A stretch of DNA of 64,000 bases from Niabella aurantiaca DSM 17617 (GTDB taxonomy: Bacteria > Bacteroidota > Bacteroidia > Chitinophagales > Chitinophagaceae): NCBI RefSeq assembly GCF_000374125.1, contig NZ_KB893626.1, positions 434,001 to 498,000 on the forward strand, given 5' to 3'. Made by a program: the position numbers and the translations under genes. Below are positions 36,541 to 44,909 of this stretch, piece after piece (position 1 is the stretch's first letter; every line of letters starts with the position of its first letter). A model generated the notes under the pieces. That model worked only from the letters and a program-made list of their open reading frames with translations. It was not told the DNA's origin and did no database searches.

Positions 36541-36548
36541 TATCTTTA
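36541..36548 (+). promoter_or_regulatory. -7-like element of the CBS/CorC gene (leaderless type)
   Basis: TATCTTTA (7 of 8 to TAnnTTTG) is followed by TCTT and the ATG at 36553, again four bases. Confidence 0.45.
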
Positions 36549-36552
36549 TCTT

Positions 36553-37800
36553 ATGGAATGGCAGCTATTAATGTGGATCGTTTCTTTGCTGTTCATGATC
36601 TTCTTTGCCGGCGTGGAAATGGCATTTTACGGAGCCAGCAGGCTGAACATCGAACTGAAGCGGAAACAGGGAAGCTTTACAGGCAGGTTGCTTGGTAAAT
36701 TTGTTGACACACCGGCGATCTTTTGGGGAACTACCGTAATCGGATACATTACGGCCCTCACCATTTTTGTATTGCAAACCAGTGAAGTACTCATCCCTTT
36801 CTGGCAAAAAAGCGGGATCAGCTCAAGAACGGCCCAGATCCTGCTGGAGATCGCCTTTAACACACTCATCATTCTGATATTTGTGGAATTCATACCCCGG
36901 GCGGTTTTCAGGGCCAACAGCAATACGCTGCTCAGCCGCCTGGCGGTGATCATCAATTTCTTTCTGTGGCTGCTGTACCCCATTACAGCTGCGCTGTTCC
37001 GTATGGCGAACTGGATCCTGAAGTATGTATTCAACGTGCGGCTGGACAAAGGTAAATCGCCTTTTGCCCGTAATGATCTGCAATTTATGTTCCGAGACAG
37101 CCGGACGACCCTTCGGGAGGAAACCAGTACCCACCTTCTTGAAAATGCACAGGAACTGGCCAATATCAAAATCCGGCAGAGCATGGTGCCCCGCAAAGAG
37201 ATCATAGCCGTTGAGGTCCATGCCCCGGTTGAGACGTTGATGGCAAAATTTATGGAGACCAAAAGAAGCCGGATCATTGTGTACGAATCCAACATCGACA
37301 ATATCCTCGGGTTTGTCCATGAACTGGACCTTTTTAAAAAGCCGGGGGATATTGCGTCGATCCTGATCCCCATTATTGCCGTTCCGGAAAGCATGACCGC
37401 TGTGGGGCTGATCAATAAATTCAGCAAGGAATCGAAAAGCATTGCCTGGGTAGTGGATGAGTTTGGAGGTACCGCAGGAATCATCACCATGGAGGATGTA
37501 TTGGAGGAGCTGTTCGGTGAAATATGGGATGAGTATGATACCCAGATGTTTGTAGAAAAAAGGATCTCGGAAGATGAATATATTTTTTCCGGGAGGATGG
37601 AGCTGGACCACCTGGAGAAGAAATATGACTTTGAATTTGAGGATAAGGACGATTCGGAAACCTTATCAGGATATATCATCAATTTTTATGAAACCATTCC
37701 CGCTCAGAAGGAGCGGATCATTATCGGCGATTTTGAATTTGACATTCTTGGGGTAAACGATACCCGGATAGAGATGGTGAAAATGAAAAAATTAAAATAG
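36553..37800 (+). CDS. DUF21/CBS/CorC-HlyC membrane protein
   Basis: A 415-residue protein. The N-terminal DUF21 membrane part has about four spans (1-160), followed by a CBS pair (about 200-325; SMVPRKEIIAVEV and WVVDEFGGTAGIITMEDVLEELFGEI) and a C-terminal CorC_HlyC domain (about 340-410). Relatives include magnesium/cobalt efflux-type proteins (CorC, CNNM) and the gliding protein GldE of Bacteroidota. Without a neighbouring gliding gene the role cannot be fixed. tatC follows on the same strand after 63 bases. Confidence 0.88.
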   Translation: MEWQLLMWIVSLLFMIFFAGVEMAFYGASRLNIELKRKQGSFTGRLLGKFVDTPAIFWGTTVIGYITALTIFVLQTSEVLIPFWQKSGISSRTAQILLEIAFNTLIILIFVEFIPRAVFRANSNTLLSRLAVIINFFLWLLYPITAALFRMANWILKYVFNVRLDKGKSPFARNDLQFMFRDSRTTLREETSTHLLENAQELANIKIRQSMVPRKEIIAVEVHAPVETLMAKFMETKRSRIIVYESNIDNILGFVHELDLFKKPGDIASILIPIIAVPESMTAVGLINKFSKESKSIAWVVDEFGGTAGIITMEDVLEELFGEIWDEYDTQMFVEKRISEDEYIFSGRMELDHLEKKYDFEFEDKDDSETLSGYIINFYETIPAQKERIIIGDFEFDILGVNDTRIEMVKMKKLK

Positions 37801-37863
37801 ATGTACCAAAGCCTGACTTTTGAGCATTTTATACGCATCTTTGTCCTCCATTTTTGATATACA

Positions 37864-38712
37864 ATGGCTTTACTGGATTTTTTAAAGAAAAGAAGTGGTG
37901 GCGGGGATGAGATGTCCTTTATAGATCACCTGGAAGTTTTAAGATGGCATTTGATACGTAGCGTGATCGCCGTACTGGTTTGCGCGATCCTCGTTTTTAT
38001 ATTTTCCAATTTTTTTGTGGACGACATCATTTTCGGGCCAACGCGTCCGGACTTTATCTCTGTGCAATGGCTTTGTAAGCTGGGCCAGAAAATGGGCATT
38101 GATGGACTTTGCCTTAAGGTAGAGCCCCGGTTTCAGGAAACCACGATGACGGGACAGTTCATCGCTTCTTTTACCGTCGCCTTTGTAGGAGGCTTTATAC
38201 TGGCCTTCCCCTATATATTCTGGGAAATATGGCGTTTTGTAAAGCCGGCCTTGTCGGATAAAGAAACAAAAGGAACACGCGGTATTATTTTGTGGGTTTC
38301 CATTTTGTTCTTTTTAGGGGTAGCATTCGGATATTTTATCCTCACCCCGCTGATGGTGAACTTCTACTTTAGCTATAAGCTGAGCGCGCAGATCGAGATC
38401 ATTCCTACCTTTACAGATTACCTGGAGAATGTGGTATATACAACAGTGGGCATTGGGCTGCTTTTCCAATTGCCGCTGGTGGTGCTGTTGCTGGCAAAAT
38501 CCGGAATTCTTACCGGATCGATGTTGAAAAAATACCGCAGGCATGCCTTTGTTGTAGTTTTGATAGCAGCGGCCATCATTACTCCCACAACGGATCCGTT
38601 TAGCCTTGCAGTTGTTACCGCTCCGCTGTACATCCTTTTTGAAGTAAGCGTGGCGCTGGCCTCAAAAATTGAACGAAAACGATTATTGGAAGATCCACAG
38701 GAGTGGAGTTAA
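37864..38712 (+). CDS. tatC: Sec-independent translocase subunit TatC
   Basis: A 282-residue six-span membrane protein of the twin-arginine export system. The N-terminal block MSFIDHLEVLRWHLIRS and the large second-loop block FTVAFVGGFILAFPYIFWEIWRFVKPAL match TatC, as does the conserved loop after FGYFILTPLMVNF. TatA/TatB are not in the window. The rpiB gene starts 11 bases after the stop, so the two may be co-transcribed. Confidence 0.96.
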   Translation: MALLDFLKKRSGGGDEMSFIDHLEVLRWHLIRSVIAVLVCAILVFIFSNFFVDDIIFGPTRPDFISVQWLCKLGQKMGIDGLCLKVEPRFQETTMTGQFIASFTVAFVGGFILAFPYIFWEIWRFVKPALSDKETKGTRGIILWVSILFFLGVAFGYFILTPLMVNFYFSYKLSAQIEIIPTFTDYLENVVYTTVGIGLLFQLPLVVLLLAKSGILTGSMLKKYRRHAFVVVLIAAAIITPTTDPFSLAVVTAPLYILFEVSVALASKIERKRLLEDPQEWS

Positions 38713-38723
38713 AAATACTTGTT

Positions 38724-39179
38724 ATGGAAGCAATATTTGACACCCAAAAGCCCATTGCCATTGGCAGTGATCATGCGGGCTTTGAGTACAAGCAGTATGT
38801 AATTTCTTTTCTGGAAGGGAAAGGGCTGACGTTTAAGGATTTTGGGGCTCATTCTACGGAATCGGCTGATTACCCGGATTTTGCACATCCCGTGGCTGCG
38901 GCTGTTGAAAGCGGGGATTATGCCTTTGGCATCCTGCTTTGTGGCAGCGGCAACGGGGTTGCCATTACCGCCAATAAGCACCAGGGGGTGCGGGCCGCGC
39001 TCTGCTGGGACAAGGAAATTGCTGAGCTGGCCCGTAAACACAACAATGCGAATGTTTTGTGCATACCGGCCCGGTTCATTCCTGAAGACGTAGCCGAAGT
39101 GATGGTAGAAGCATTCATCGATACTGCATTTGAAGGCGGCCGTCATGAGAACAGGGTATCCAAGATCAGCTGCGGGTAG
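38724..39179 (+). CDS. rpiB: Ribose 5-phosphate isomerase B
   Basis: A 151-residue RpiB/LacAB-type isomerase that interconverts ribose 5-phosphate and ribulose 5-phosphate. The active-site blocks are IAIGSDHAGFEYK (near the N-terminus), the cysteine-containing loop LLCGSGNGVAI and the following KHQGVRAALCWD. The ATG at 38724 is chosen; the GTG at 38703 would overlap tatC. It lies in a run of same-strand genes with tatC before it and the M28 peptidase 32 bases after it. Confidence 0.95.
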   Translation: MEAIFDTQKPIAIGSDHAGFEYKQYVISFLEGKGLTFKDFGAHSTESADYPDFAHPVAAAVESGDYAFGILLCGSGNGVAITANKHQGVRAALCWDKEIAELARKHNNANVLCIPARFIPEDVAEVMVEAFIDTAFEGGRHENRVSKISCG

Positions 39180-39211
39180 CGGCGGGGCTGCGGACACGGA
39201 AAAAGATCAAT

Positions 39212-40753
39212 ATGAGGAAATTTATTTTAGCAGCGGCTGCTGCTTTTATAGTGGCAACAGGGATGGCTCAAAAAAAAGCCAACCCCGCTGTTTTTGCGCG
39301 CACCATTACCACAAAGGATCTGAAAAGCCATCTGGGTGTCATTGCCAGTGCAGAGATGGAGGGGCGGGATACGCCTTCTCCCGGGCTGGAAAAGGCGGCA
39401 GCATATATTACCGCACATTTTAAGAAGCTGGGGCTGAAACCCGGTAATAACGGGAGTTACCGGCAAACATTCGGGTTATCGAAGGACTCGCTGGTAAGGC
39501 TGGACCTGTCTGTTAACGGAATACCGTTTGAGGCATTTAAAGATATAGCGCCCCTATGGGTGCAGGGAGAAAAGATCGACCTGGATTTTAAAGAATATGT
39601 TTTTGCGGGATATGGGATCGTGGATCAGAACAGGGATGATTATACAGGTATGGAGGTTAAAGGTAAGCTGGTAGTGATCATCGCCGGCAGCCCCAAGGGC
39701 TTTATACCGTCAACAGAGGGAAGGCAGGCTTCAACCACTATGACGGCAAAAGTTAGAAATGCCCTGCTCAAAGGTGCTGCTGCAGTACTGATCGCCACCA
39801 GGCAGATCCCTTCCCGTGCTGAAAGGCCCGTTGTTTACAGGCCAGACTGGGAAAGAACTGCTCCGGCTGATGCACCTCCGGTTTTTTATATAGGCGCCAA
39901 CGTAGTGGAAAAAGTAAGCGGCCATAGTTATGAAGAGGTAAAAACAGCCCTGGACAATGGCCAGGCAGCACCGGAGATCAGTGAGGCCACTGTAATGCTG
40001 CATTATCAGCTGCAAAAAGACAGGGCTGCTGCATCCAATGTACTGGGGGTAATAGAGGGCACCGATAAAAAAGATGAATACCTGTTCATTACGGCGCATT
40101 ATGATCATGTTGGTAAGGATGCAGAGGGCAATATTTATTACGGTGCGGATGACGATGGTTCCGGAACCGTGAGTGTTCTGGAGATGGCCGAAGCGTTTGC
40201 GCTGGCAAAAAAAGCAGGGAAGGGTCCCCGGAGAACCATTGTATTTATGACGGTAAGCGGTGAGGAAAAAGGATTGTGGGGCTCGGAATATTATTCGGAA
40301 AACCCTGTTTTCCCATTGGATAAAACCACGGCCGACCTGAATATTGATATGATCGGCCGTATCGATACCGAAAGAATGAGCGCCGATACCCTGAACTACG
40401 TCTATGTGATCGGACATGATAAACTAAGCACTGATCTTCCGGTGATCAACGAGGGTATGAATAACCGATACACCAAACTGGTGCTGGATTACAAGTTTGA
40501 TGATCCCAATGATAAAGAACAGATCTATTACCGCAGCGATCATTATAATTTTGCGCGGAAAGGCGTTCCGATCCTTTTCTTTTATGACGGGATGCTGAAA
40601 GCCGATTACCACAAGCCCACCGATACCATTGAAAAGATCAACTTCCCGTTGATGGCTAAAAGGGCACAGATGATCTTTTACACCGCCTGGGAAATGGCCA
40701 ACAGGGATCAGATGCTGAAGCGGGATCTGAAGCTGCCTGAACAGGCGCAGTAA
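39212..40753 (+). CDS. M28-family metallopeptidase, exported
   Basis: A 513-residue protein with a signal peptide ending near GMAQ (residue 19). It has a PA-like domain in the middle (about 100-250) and a zinc-peptidase core: HYDHVG (from H296), GADDDGSGTVSVLEMAEA, SGEEKGLWGS and a later SDHYNFARKG. These supply the two-zinc ligands of M28 aminopeptidases. It is expected in the periplasm or anchored outside, releasing amino acids from peptides. Confidence 0.93.
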   Translation: MRKFILAAAAAFIVATGMAQKKANPAVFARTITTKDLKSHLGVIASAEMEGRDTPSPGLEKAAAYITAHFKKLGLKPGNNGSYRQTFGLSKDSLVRLDLSVNGIPFEAFKDIAPLWVQGEKIDLDFKEYVFAGYGIVDQNRDDYTGMEVKGKLVVIIAGSPKGFIPSTEGRQASTTMTAKVRNALLKGAAAVLIATRQIPSRAERPVVYRPDWERTAPADAPPVFYIGANVVEKVSGHSYEEVKTALDNGQAAPEISEATVMLHYQLQKDRAAASNVLGVIEGTDKKDEYLFITAHYDHVGKDAEGNIYYGADDDGSGTVSVLEMAEAFALAKKAGKGPRRTIVFMTVSGEEKGLWGSEYYSENPVFPLDKTTADLNIDMIGRIDTERMSADTLNYVYVIGHDKLSTDLPVINEGMNNRYTKLVLDYKFDDPNDKEQIYYRSDHYNFARKGVPILFFYDGMLKADYHKPTDTIEKINFPLMAKRAQMIFYTAWEMANRDQMLKRDLKLPEQAQ

Positions 40754-40781
40754 CAGTCAAATGTTTGAGAATAAATATTTT

Positions 40782-40806
40782 GGGAGGCTTTGATGCCCCC
40801 CTTTTT
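40782..40806 (+). terminator. Possible terminator after the M28 peptidase gene
   Basis: A 7-bp stem with one mismatch (40782-40788 with 40795-40801) is followed by five T's. Confidence 0.45.
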
Positions 40807-40888
40807 ATGCTTCAATTCGCAGACTTCACTTTTTTTTCATAATACGGCACTACCTTAATCCCTTTATTTATCTATTCAATCTTATTCC

Positions 40889-41437
40889 ATGCGTGTAAAA
40901 TTCCTTTTACCGGCGCTCCTGGTGGTGCTGCTTTTTTCCTGTAGCAAAGACAAGGAGGACTCCGGGCCCGCTAATGAAGAAAAACTGACTGCCAGCTCCT
41001 GGCAGCAAACAAATACGGCAGCGACAACTGATGAACAAAAGCCGGTAGCTACCTTTAATGCTAATCACGACTTTAGCCTGAGCCTGAACAGCGCCGTTTC
41101 CGGTGCCGGCAGCTACAGCAATATTGGTGCGGACATTACCGGTAAGTGGAGCTACGATGGAAGCAATATTGTGATCTCCGATATTGCTGTCGGCTATCGG
41201 GTCAATGGCAATACCACCGCTGATTTGAAGGCCGTTGTAGACGCTTACGCGGGAGGACTTGTAGCATTCAACGCATTTGTACAGGCCTATTGTAGCTTGT
41301 TGCAGGTAGATGCTTCCGGTGATCTTACGATAAAGGGGGCATCTTCCAACAAAGTAATATGGGTCGTAAACCAGCTTACACCGGATATACTGGTAGTGGC
41401 TTCGGCGGGAGCTTCAGCCAGTTTTTCGGCGGAATAG
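40889..41437 (+). CDS. Lipoprotein of unknown function
   Basis: A 182-residue protein with a lipoprotein signal (LLPALLVVLLFSCSKDKED, lipidated C18) and a Ser/Ala-rich mature part. The phrases TGKWSYDGSNIVISDIAVGYRV and FNANHDFSLSLN resemble small beta-rich lipoproteins of the DUF5004 type, but the family assignment is tentative. No catalytic residues were found. It stands alone between the M28 gene and the convergent DHS-like gene. Confidence 0.65.
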   Translation: MRVKFLLPALLVVLLFSCSKDKEDSGPANEEKLTASSWQQTNTAATTDEQKPVATFNANHDFSLSLNSAVSGAGSYSNIGADITGKWSYDGSNIVISDIAVGYRVNGNTTADLKAVVDAYAGGLVAFNAFVQAYCSLLQVDASGDLTIKGASSNKVIWVVNQLTPDILVVASAGASASFSAE

Positions 41438-41455
41438 TAGTTCATTTCATGTTTG

Positions 41456-41485
41456 AAAAAGGGGGGCCGTGCTCCTCTTTTTTTG
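41456..41485 (+). terminator. Possible terminator after the 40889 lipoprotein gene
   Basis: AAAAAGGGGGG (41456-41466) pairs with CTCCTCTTTTT (41472-41482) with G-U pairs, ending in T's. Confidence 0.5.
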
Positions 41486-41503
41486 CATTTGAGGCAATAG
41501 CAA

Positions 41504-41525
41504 AAAAGGGCCGACAGGCCCTTTT
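41504..41525. terminator. Bidirectional terminator after the DHS-like gene
   Basis: A perfect 9-bp stem (AAAAGGGCC at 41504-41512, GGCCCTTTT at 41517-41525) with loop GACA; the minus strand continues into a T-run. Confidence 0.8.
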
Positions 41526-41547
41526 GGATTGAATAATATTATTGGGC

Positions 41548-42522
41548 TTACCAGCCCAGGATCCAGGCAAATACCAGTGGGGCAACAATGGTGGCATCGC
41601 TTTCGATGATGTATTTGGGCGTGTCAATATCCAGTTTTCCCCAGGTGATCTTTTCATTGGGAACGGCTCCCGAGTAAGACCCGAAGGAGGTGGTACTGTC
41701 GCTGATCTGGCAGAAATAGCTCCAGAACGGAACATCATGCCACTCCAGGTCCTGGTACATCATCGGTACTACACAGATGGGGAAATCGCCCGCAATACCA
41801 CCGGCAATCTGGAAAAAGCCAACGCCTTTGCCGCTGCTGTTGTTGCGGTACCAGTCGGCCAGCCAGGTCATGTATTCGATCCCGCTTTTTACCGTGCCGG
41901 CTTTCAGCTCGCCTTTGATCACATAGCTGGCAAAAATATTTCCGGTGGTGCTGTCTTCCCATCCGGGCACGACGATCGGGATGTTCTTTTCGGCTGCGGC
42001 AACGATCCAGCTATCTTTCGGGTCAATTTCGTAGTACTGTACCAGGTCCCCGCTGAGCACCGTTTTGTACAGGAATTCGTGCGGGAAATAGCGTTCGCCT
42101 TTTTCTTCGGCTTCCTTCCATTGTTTTACAAGGTGTTTCTGAAGACGGCGGAAAGCCTCCTCCTCGGGAATACAGGTATCTGTGACCCGGTTGTAGTGGT
42201 TTTCCAGCAGGTCCCATTCATCCTTCGGCGTCAGATCGCGGTAGTTCGGAACCCGTTTATAATGTGAATGTGCCACCAGATTCATGACATCTTCTTCCAG
42301 GTTGGCACCCGTACAGGAGATGATCTGTACCTTGTCCTGCCGGATCATTTCCGCCAGCGAAATACCCAGCTCAGCGGTGCTCATGGCGCCGGCAAGGGTG
42401 ATCATCATTTTGCCTCCGGCTTCCATATGGGCTTCATAGCCCTTGGCAGCATCGATCAGCGCCGCTGCGTTGAAATGCCGGTAATGATGTTCAATAAATT
42501 GAGAAACAGGTCCTTTGCTCAT
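41548..42522 (-). CDS. Deoxyhypusine-synthase-like enzyme
   Basis: A 324-residue protein of the deoxyhypusine synthase fold. Family blocks include GGKMMITLAGAMSTAELG, ISCTGANLEEDV, VPGWEDSTTGN and the C-terminal EKITWGKLDID-x14-APLVFAWILG. The last keeps the Trp-Gly-Lys of the human enzyme's active site (K296 here). In eukaryotes the enzyme transfers an aminobutyl group from spermidine to eIF5A, but bacteria lack that substrate, so this homolog probably makes a polyamine such as homospermidine or modifies something unknown. A -7 element TATTTTTG on the minus strand (42580-42587) precedes it. Confidence 0.85.
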   Translation of the reverse strand: MSKGPVSQFIEHHYRHFNAAALIDAAKGYEAHMEAGGKMMITLAGAMSTAELGISLAEMIRQDKVQIISCTGANLEEDVMNLVAHSHYKRVPNYRDLTPKDEWDLLENHYNRVTDTCIPEEEAFRRLQKHLVKQWKEAEEKGERYFPHEFLYKTVLSGDLVQYYEIDPKDSWIVAAAEKNIPIVVPGWEDSTTGNIFASYVIKGELKAGTVKSGIEYMTWLADWYRNNSSGKGVGFFQIAGGIAGDFPICVVPMMYQDLEWHDVPFWSYFCQISDSTTSFGSYSGAVPNEKITWGKLDIDTPKYIIESDATIVAPLVFAWILGW

Positions 42523-42579
42523 AATTTTTTTGAATTTATTACGCCTTCAGATCACAATAGGGTGAGACATTGCGAAGGG

Positions 42580-42587
42580 CAAAAATA
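42580..42587 (-). promoter_or_regulatory. -7 promoter element of the DHS-like gene
   Basis: The minus strand reads TATTTTTG, an exact TAnnTTTG match, about 58 bases before the ATG. Confidence 0.4.
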
Positions 42588-42588
42588 A

Positions 42589-42834
42589 AGATTTGGTGAA
42601 AACGGGCGTGATGAAATCTTTGTGACGGTAGAATTGCTATCCGGCAACAAAAAGCACGATCTGCAGCCAAAGAAGCAACTCTATGAAACCTTTGGAGTAA
42701 AAGCATATTTTATTGTGAACCCCGCCGATAAAGAAGGGGCCCCTTACTATTTTGACGGGAAGAAATTCGTTTTACAGGAAGCCCGGAAAGGAAAGGTAAA
42801 ATCAAAGCTGCTGCGGAAGACGGTCGTCTTCTGA
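42589..42834 (+). pseudogene. Remnant of an Uma2-family (DUF820) endonuclease-like gene
   Basis: An open stretch of about 81 codons without a convincing ATG reads as the C-terminal half of an Uma2/DUF820 protein: VTVELLS, then KKQLYETFGVKAYFIVNPAD and a short tail. The first half, with the remaining nuclease residues, is missing, and a stop lies directly upstream in frame. It begins close to the divergent DHS-like gene, so the 5' part may have been lost in a rearrangement there. Confidence 0.6.
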
Positions 42835-42960
42835 TCAACCGTATTGCGCACATAAGTATTGCGCCCCATGCCCCGGGCGTTCGTGAAGGGGATTTCCTGC
42901 CTCAACGTAAAAGATATTCATGGTAAAGCGTACCTTTACTGATTCAAATTTTTAGATACA

Positions 42961-44808
42961 GTGGCTGACAAGATCCTTTTATTACCCGATAATATTGCGA
43001 ACCAGATAGCCGCCGGTGAGGTCATCCAGCGCCCGGCCAGTGCGGTAAAGGAACTGTTGGAAAATGCTGTGGATGCAGGCGCTACTTCTGTGCAGCTGAT
43101 CGTGGTGGATGCAGGCAAGACCCTGTTACAGGTGATCGACAACGGCGGTGGCATGAGCGAAACGGATGCCCGTATGTGTTTTGAGCGGCATGCCACGTCC
43201 AAGATCCGGGAAATTGATGACCTGTTTCATATCCACACCATGGGGTTCCGGGGAGAGGCGCTGGCCTCTATTGCGGCGGTGGCACAGGTGGAGCTGAAAA
43301 CAAAACGGGCGGAGGACGAAACGGGAACCTATATTGAAGTGGCCAATAGCGTGGTGGTAAATCAGGAGCCGGTTGCGGCGCCCAATGGCACCAGCATTGC
43401 GATGAAGAACCTTTTTTTTAATGTGCCGGCCAGAAGGAATTTTCTGAAAAGCAATGCTGCAGAAATGCGGCATATTGTGGAAGAGTTTACCAGGGTGACC
43501 ATGGCATTTCCTCATATCCTGTTTACGCTTACCAGCAACGGGCAGCAATTGATGCACCTGGAGCCGGGAAGCCTGAAACAGCGGATCGTGCAGTTGCTGG
43601 GCAACAGCTATAACGCCAAAATGGTGTCCGTAACGGAGCAAACGGACTATATGAACATTCACGGGTTTACGGGTAAGCCGGAAACGGCCAAAAAGACCCG
43701 GGGCGATCAGTATTTTTTTGTAAATAACCGGTTTATTAAAAGCGCTTACCTGAACCATGCGGTGATGAACGCCTACCAGGAGCTGCTTCCTGCAGACAGC
43801 TTTCCGATGTATGTATTGTTCATTGACCTGGATCCCGCACAGGTGGATGTGAACGTGCATCCTACCAAGCAGGAGATCAAATTTGAAGATGAGAAGATCG
43901 TATATGCATTTGTGCAGGCGGCAGTAAAGCATGCGCTGGCGCAGTTCAGCATTACTCCTACCCTGGATTTTGACCTGGACGCCTCCATTCAGCAGTTGCC
44001 TTCGGTAAGCCAGCCGTTTACCAGTGAAAAACAGGAAAAAGCATCCGGATCTTCCTTATACCAGGGCTTTACACAAAAGCACCAGGCGCATTTTATTGAA
44101 AAACCCTCTGGCCAGGAATTGAAAGGCTGGAGGGAGTTTTATGCACCTCTGCCAAAGGAGGACGCGCTTTTTGATTATGAGAAAACGGAACAGCAGGAAA
44201 ACCTGGTCGTTCAGAACAAAAAGCACCGCTTTGAAATAGATGCGGATACAGAGCTGAACCAGGTACTGAACACGTATATCATCATGCCTGCGGAAAAGAG
44301 CTTTCTGCTGATCAACCAGCAGGCGGCGCACGAGCGGGTATTGTATGCGCAGATGAAGCGGGCTGCATCCGGAGCCCCGGTCACGATTCAGAAAACAATG
44401 TTTCCCGTAACCCTGGAACTTTCCCCGGCCGACGCCGTGTTGCTGCAGGAGCTGTTACCGGATCTGTTATTGCTGGGGTATGAAATAGAACCGTTTGGCA
44501 AGAACAGTTTTGTGGTACAGGGCACACCTGCCGACCTGGAGGATACGGATGAGAAGCACCTGATCGATTTTACGCTGGAACAATACAAGCATTTCAGCAG
44601 CGATATCCGTGTTTCCAACCGCGAGAAGCTGATCCGCTCCCTGGCACGCCAGCGGGCTATAAAGAACGGGAACCGTTTAACCGAGCGGGAGATGCGGCAG
44701 CTGGTAACGGACCTGTTTCAGTGCGAGCCATTCAATATGGCTCCGGACGGGAATCCGACCTACCTGGAGTTCAAGCAGGAGCAGATCGAAAAGATGTTCG
44801 GGCGGTAG
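42961..44808 (+). CDS. mutL: DNA mismatch repair protein MutL
   Basis: A 615-residue MutL. The N-terminal GHKL ATPase has LLPDNIANQIAAGEV, VIDNGGGMSE, HATSKI and GFRGEALASIAAVA; the transducer domain has NVHPTKQEIKFED. A poorly conserved linker (about 330-430) leads to the C-terminal dimerisation domain. The endonuclease motif DQHA(X)2E(X)4E found in many MutL proteins is degenerate here (NQQAAHERVLYA, from N452), so nicking activity is doubtful. The start is GTG at 42961. Confidence 0.96.
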   Translation: MADKILLLPDNIANQIAAGEVIQRPASAVKELLENAVDAGATSVQLIVVDAGKTLLQVIDNGGGMSETDARMCFERHATSKIREIDDLFHIHTMGFRGEALASIAAVAQVELKTKRAEDETGTYIEVANSVVVNQEPVAAPNGTSIAMKNLFFNVPARRNFLKSNAAEMRHIVEEFTRVTMAFPHILFTLTSNGQQLMHLEPGSLKQRIVQLLGNSYNAKMVSVTEQTDYMNIHGFTGKPETAKKTRGDQYFFVNNRFIKSAYLNHAVMNAYQELLPADSFPMYVLFIDLDPAQVDVNVHPTKQEIKFEDEKIVYAFVQAAVKHALAQFSITPTLDFDLDASIQQLPSVSQPFTSEKQEKASGSSLYQGFTQKHQAHFIEKPSGQELKGWREFYAPLPKEDALFDYEKTEQQENLVVQNKKHRFEIDADTELNQVLNTYIIMPAEKSFLLINQQAAHERVLYAQMKRAASGAPVTIQKTMFPVTLELSPADAVLLQELLPDLLLLGYEIEPFGKNSFVVQGTPADLEDTDEKHLIDFTLEQYKHFSSDIRVSNREKLIRSLARQRAIKNGNRLTEREMRQLVTDLFQCEPFNMAPDGNPTYLEFKQEQIEKMFGR

Positions 44809-44811
44809 GCT

Positions 44812-44856
44812 TTATATATACCTGTTAGGTTTTAGAAACTTAACAGGTATATATAA
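44812..44856. repeat. Long palindrome after mutL
   Basis: A 16-bp perfect inverted repeat (44812-44827 with 44841-44856) extends by 5 further pairs to a 3-base loop, so a 21-bp hairpin can form. Core word ACCTGTTAGGTTT; see the similar hairpin at 57099-57142. Confidence 0.85.
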
Positions 44857-44879
44857 AAAAGCCCCGGAAGATCCGGGGC
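44855..44879 (-). terminator. Intrinsic terminator after the FadL-like gene
   Basis: An 8-bp perfect stem (GCCCCGGA at 44861-44868, TCCGGGGC at 44872-44879) is followed on the minus strand by TTTTTT. Confidence 0.88.
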
Positions 44880-44909
44880 CAATAACTAAATCATCAGAGA
44901 AAGATATGC

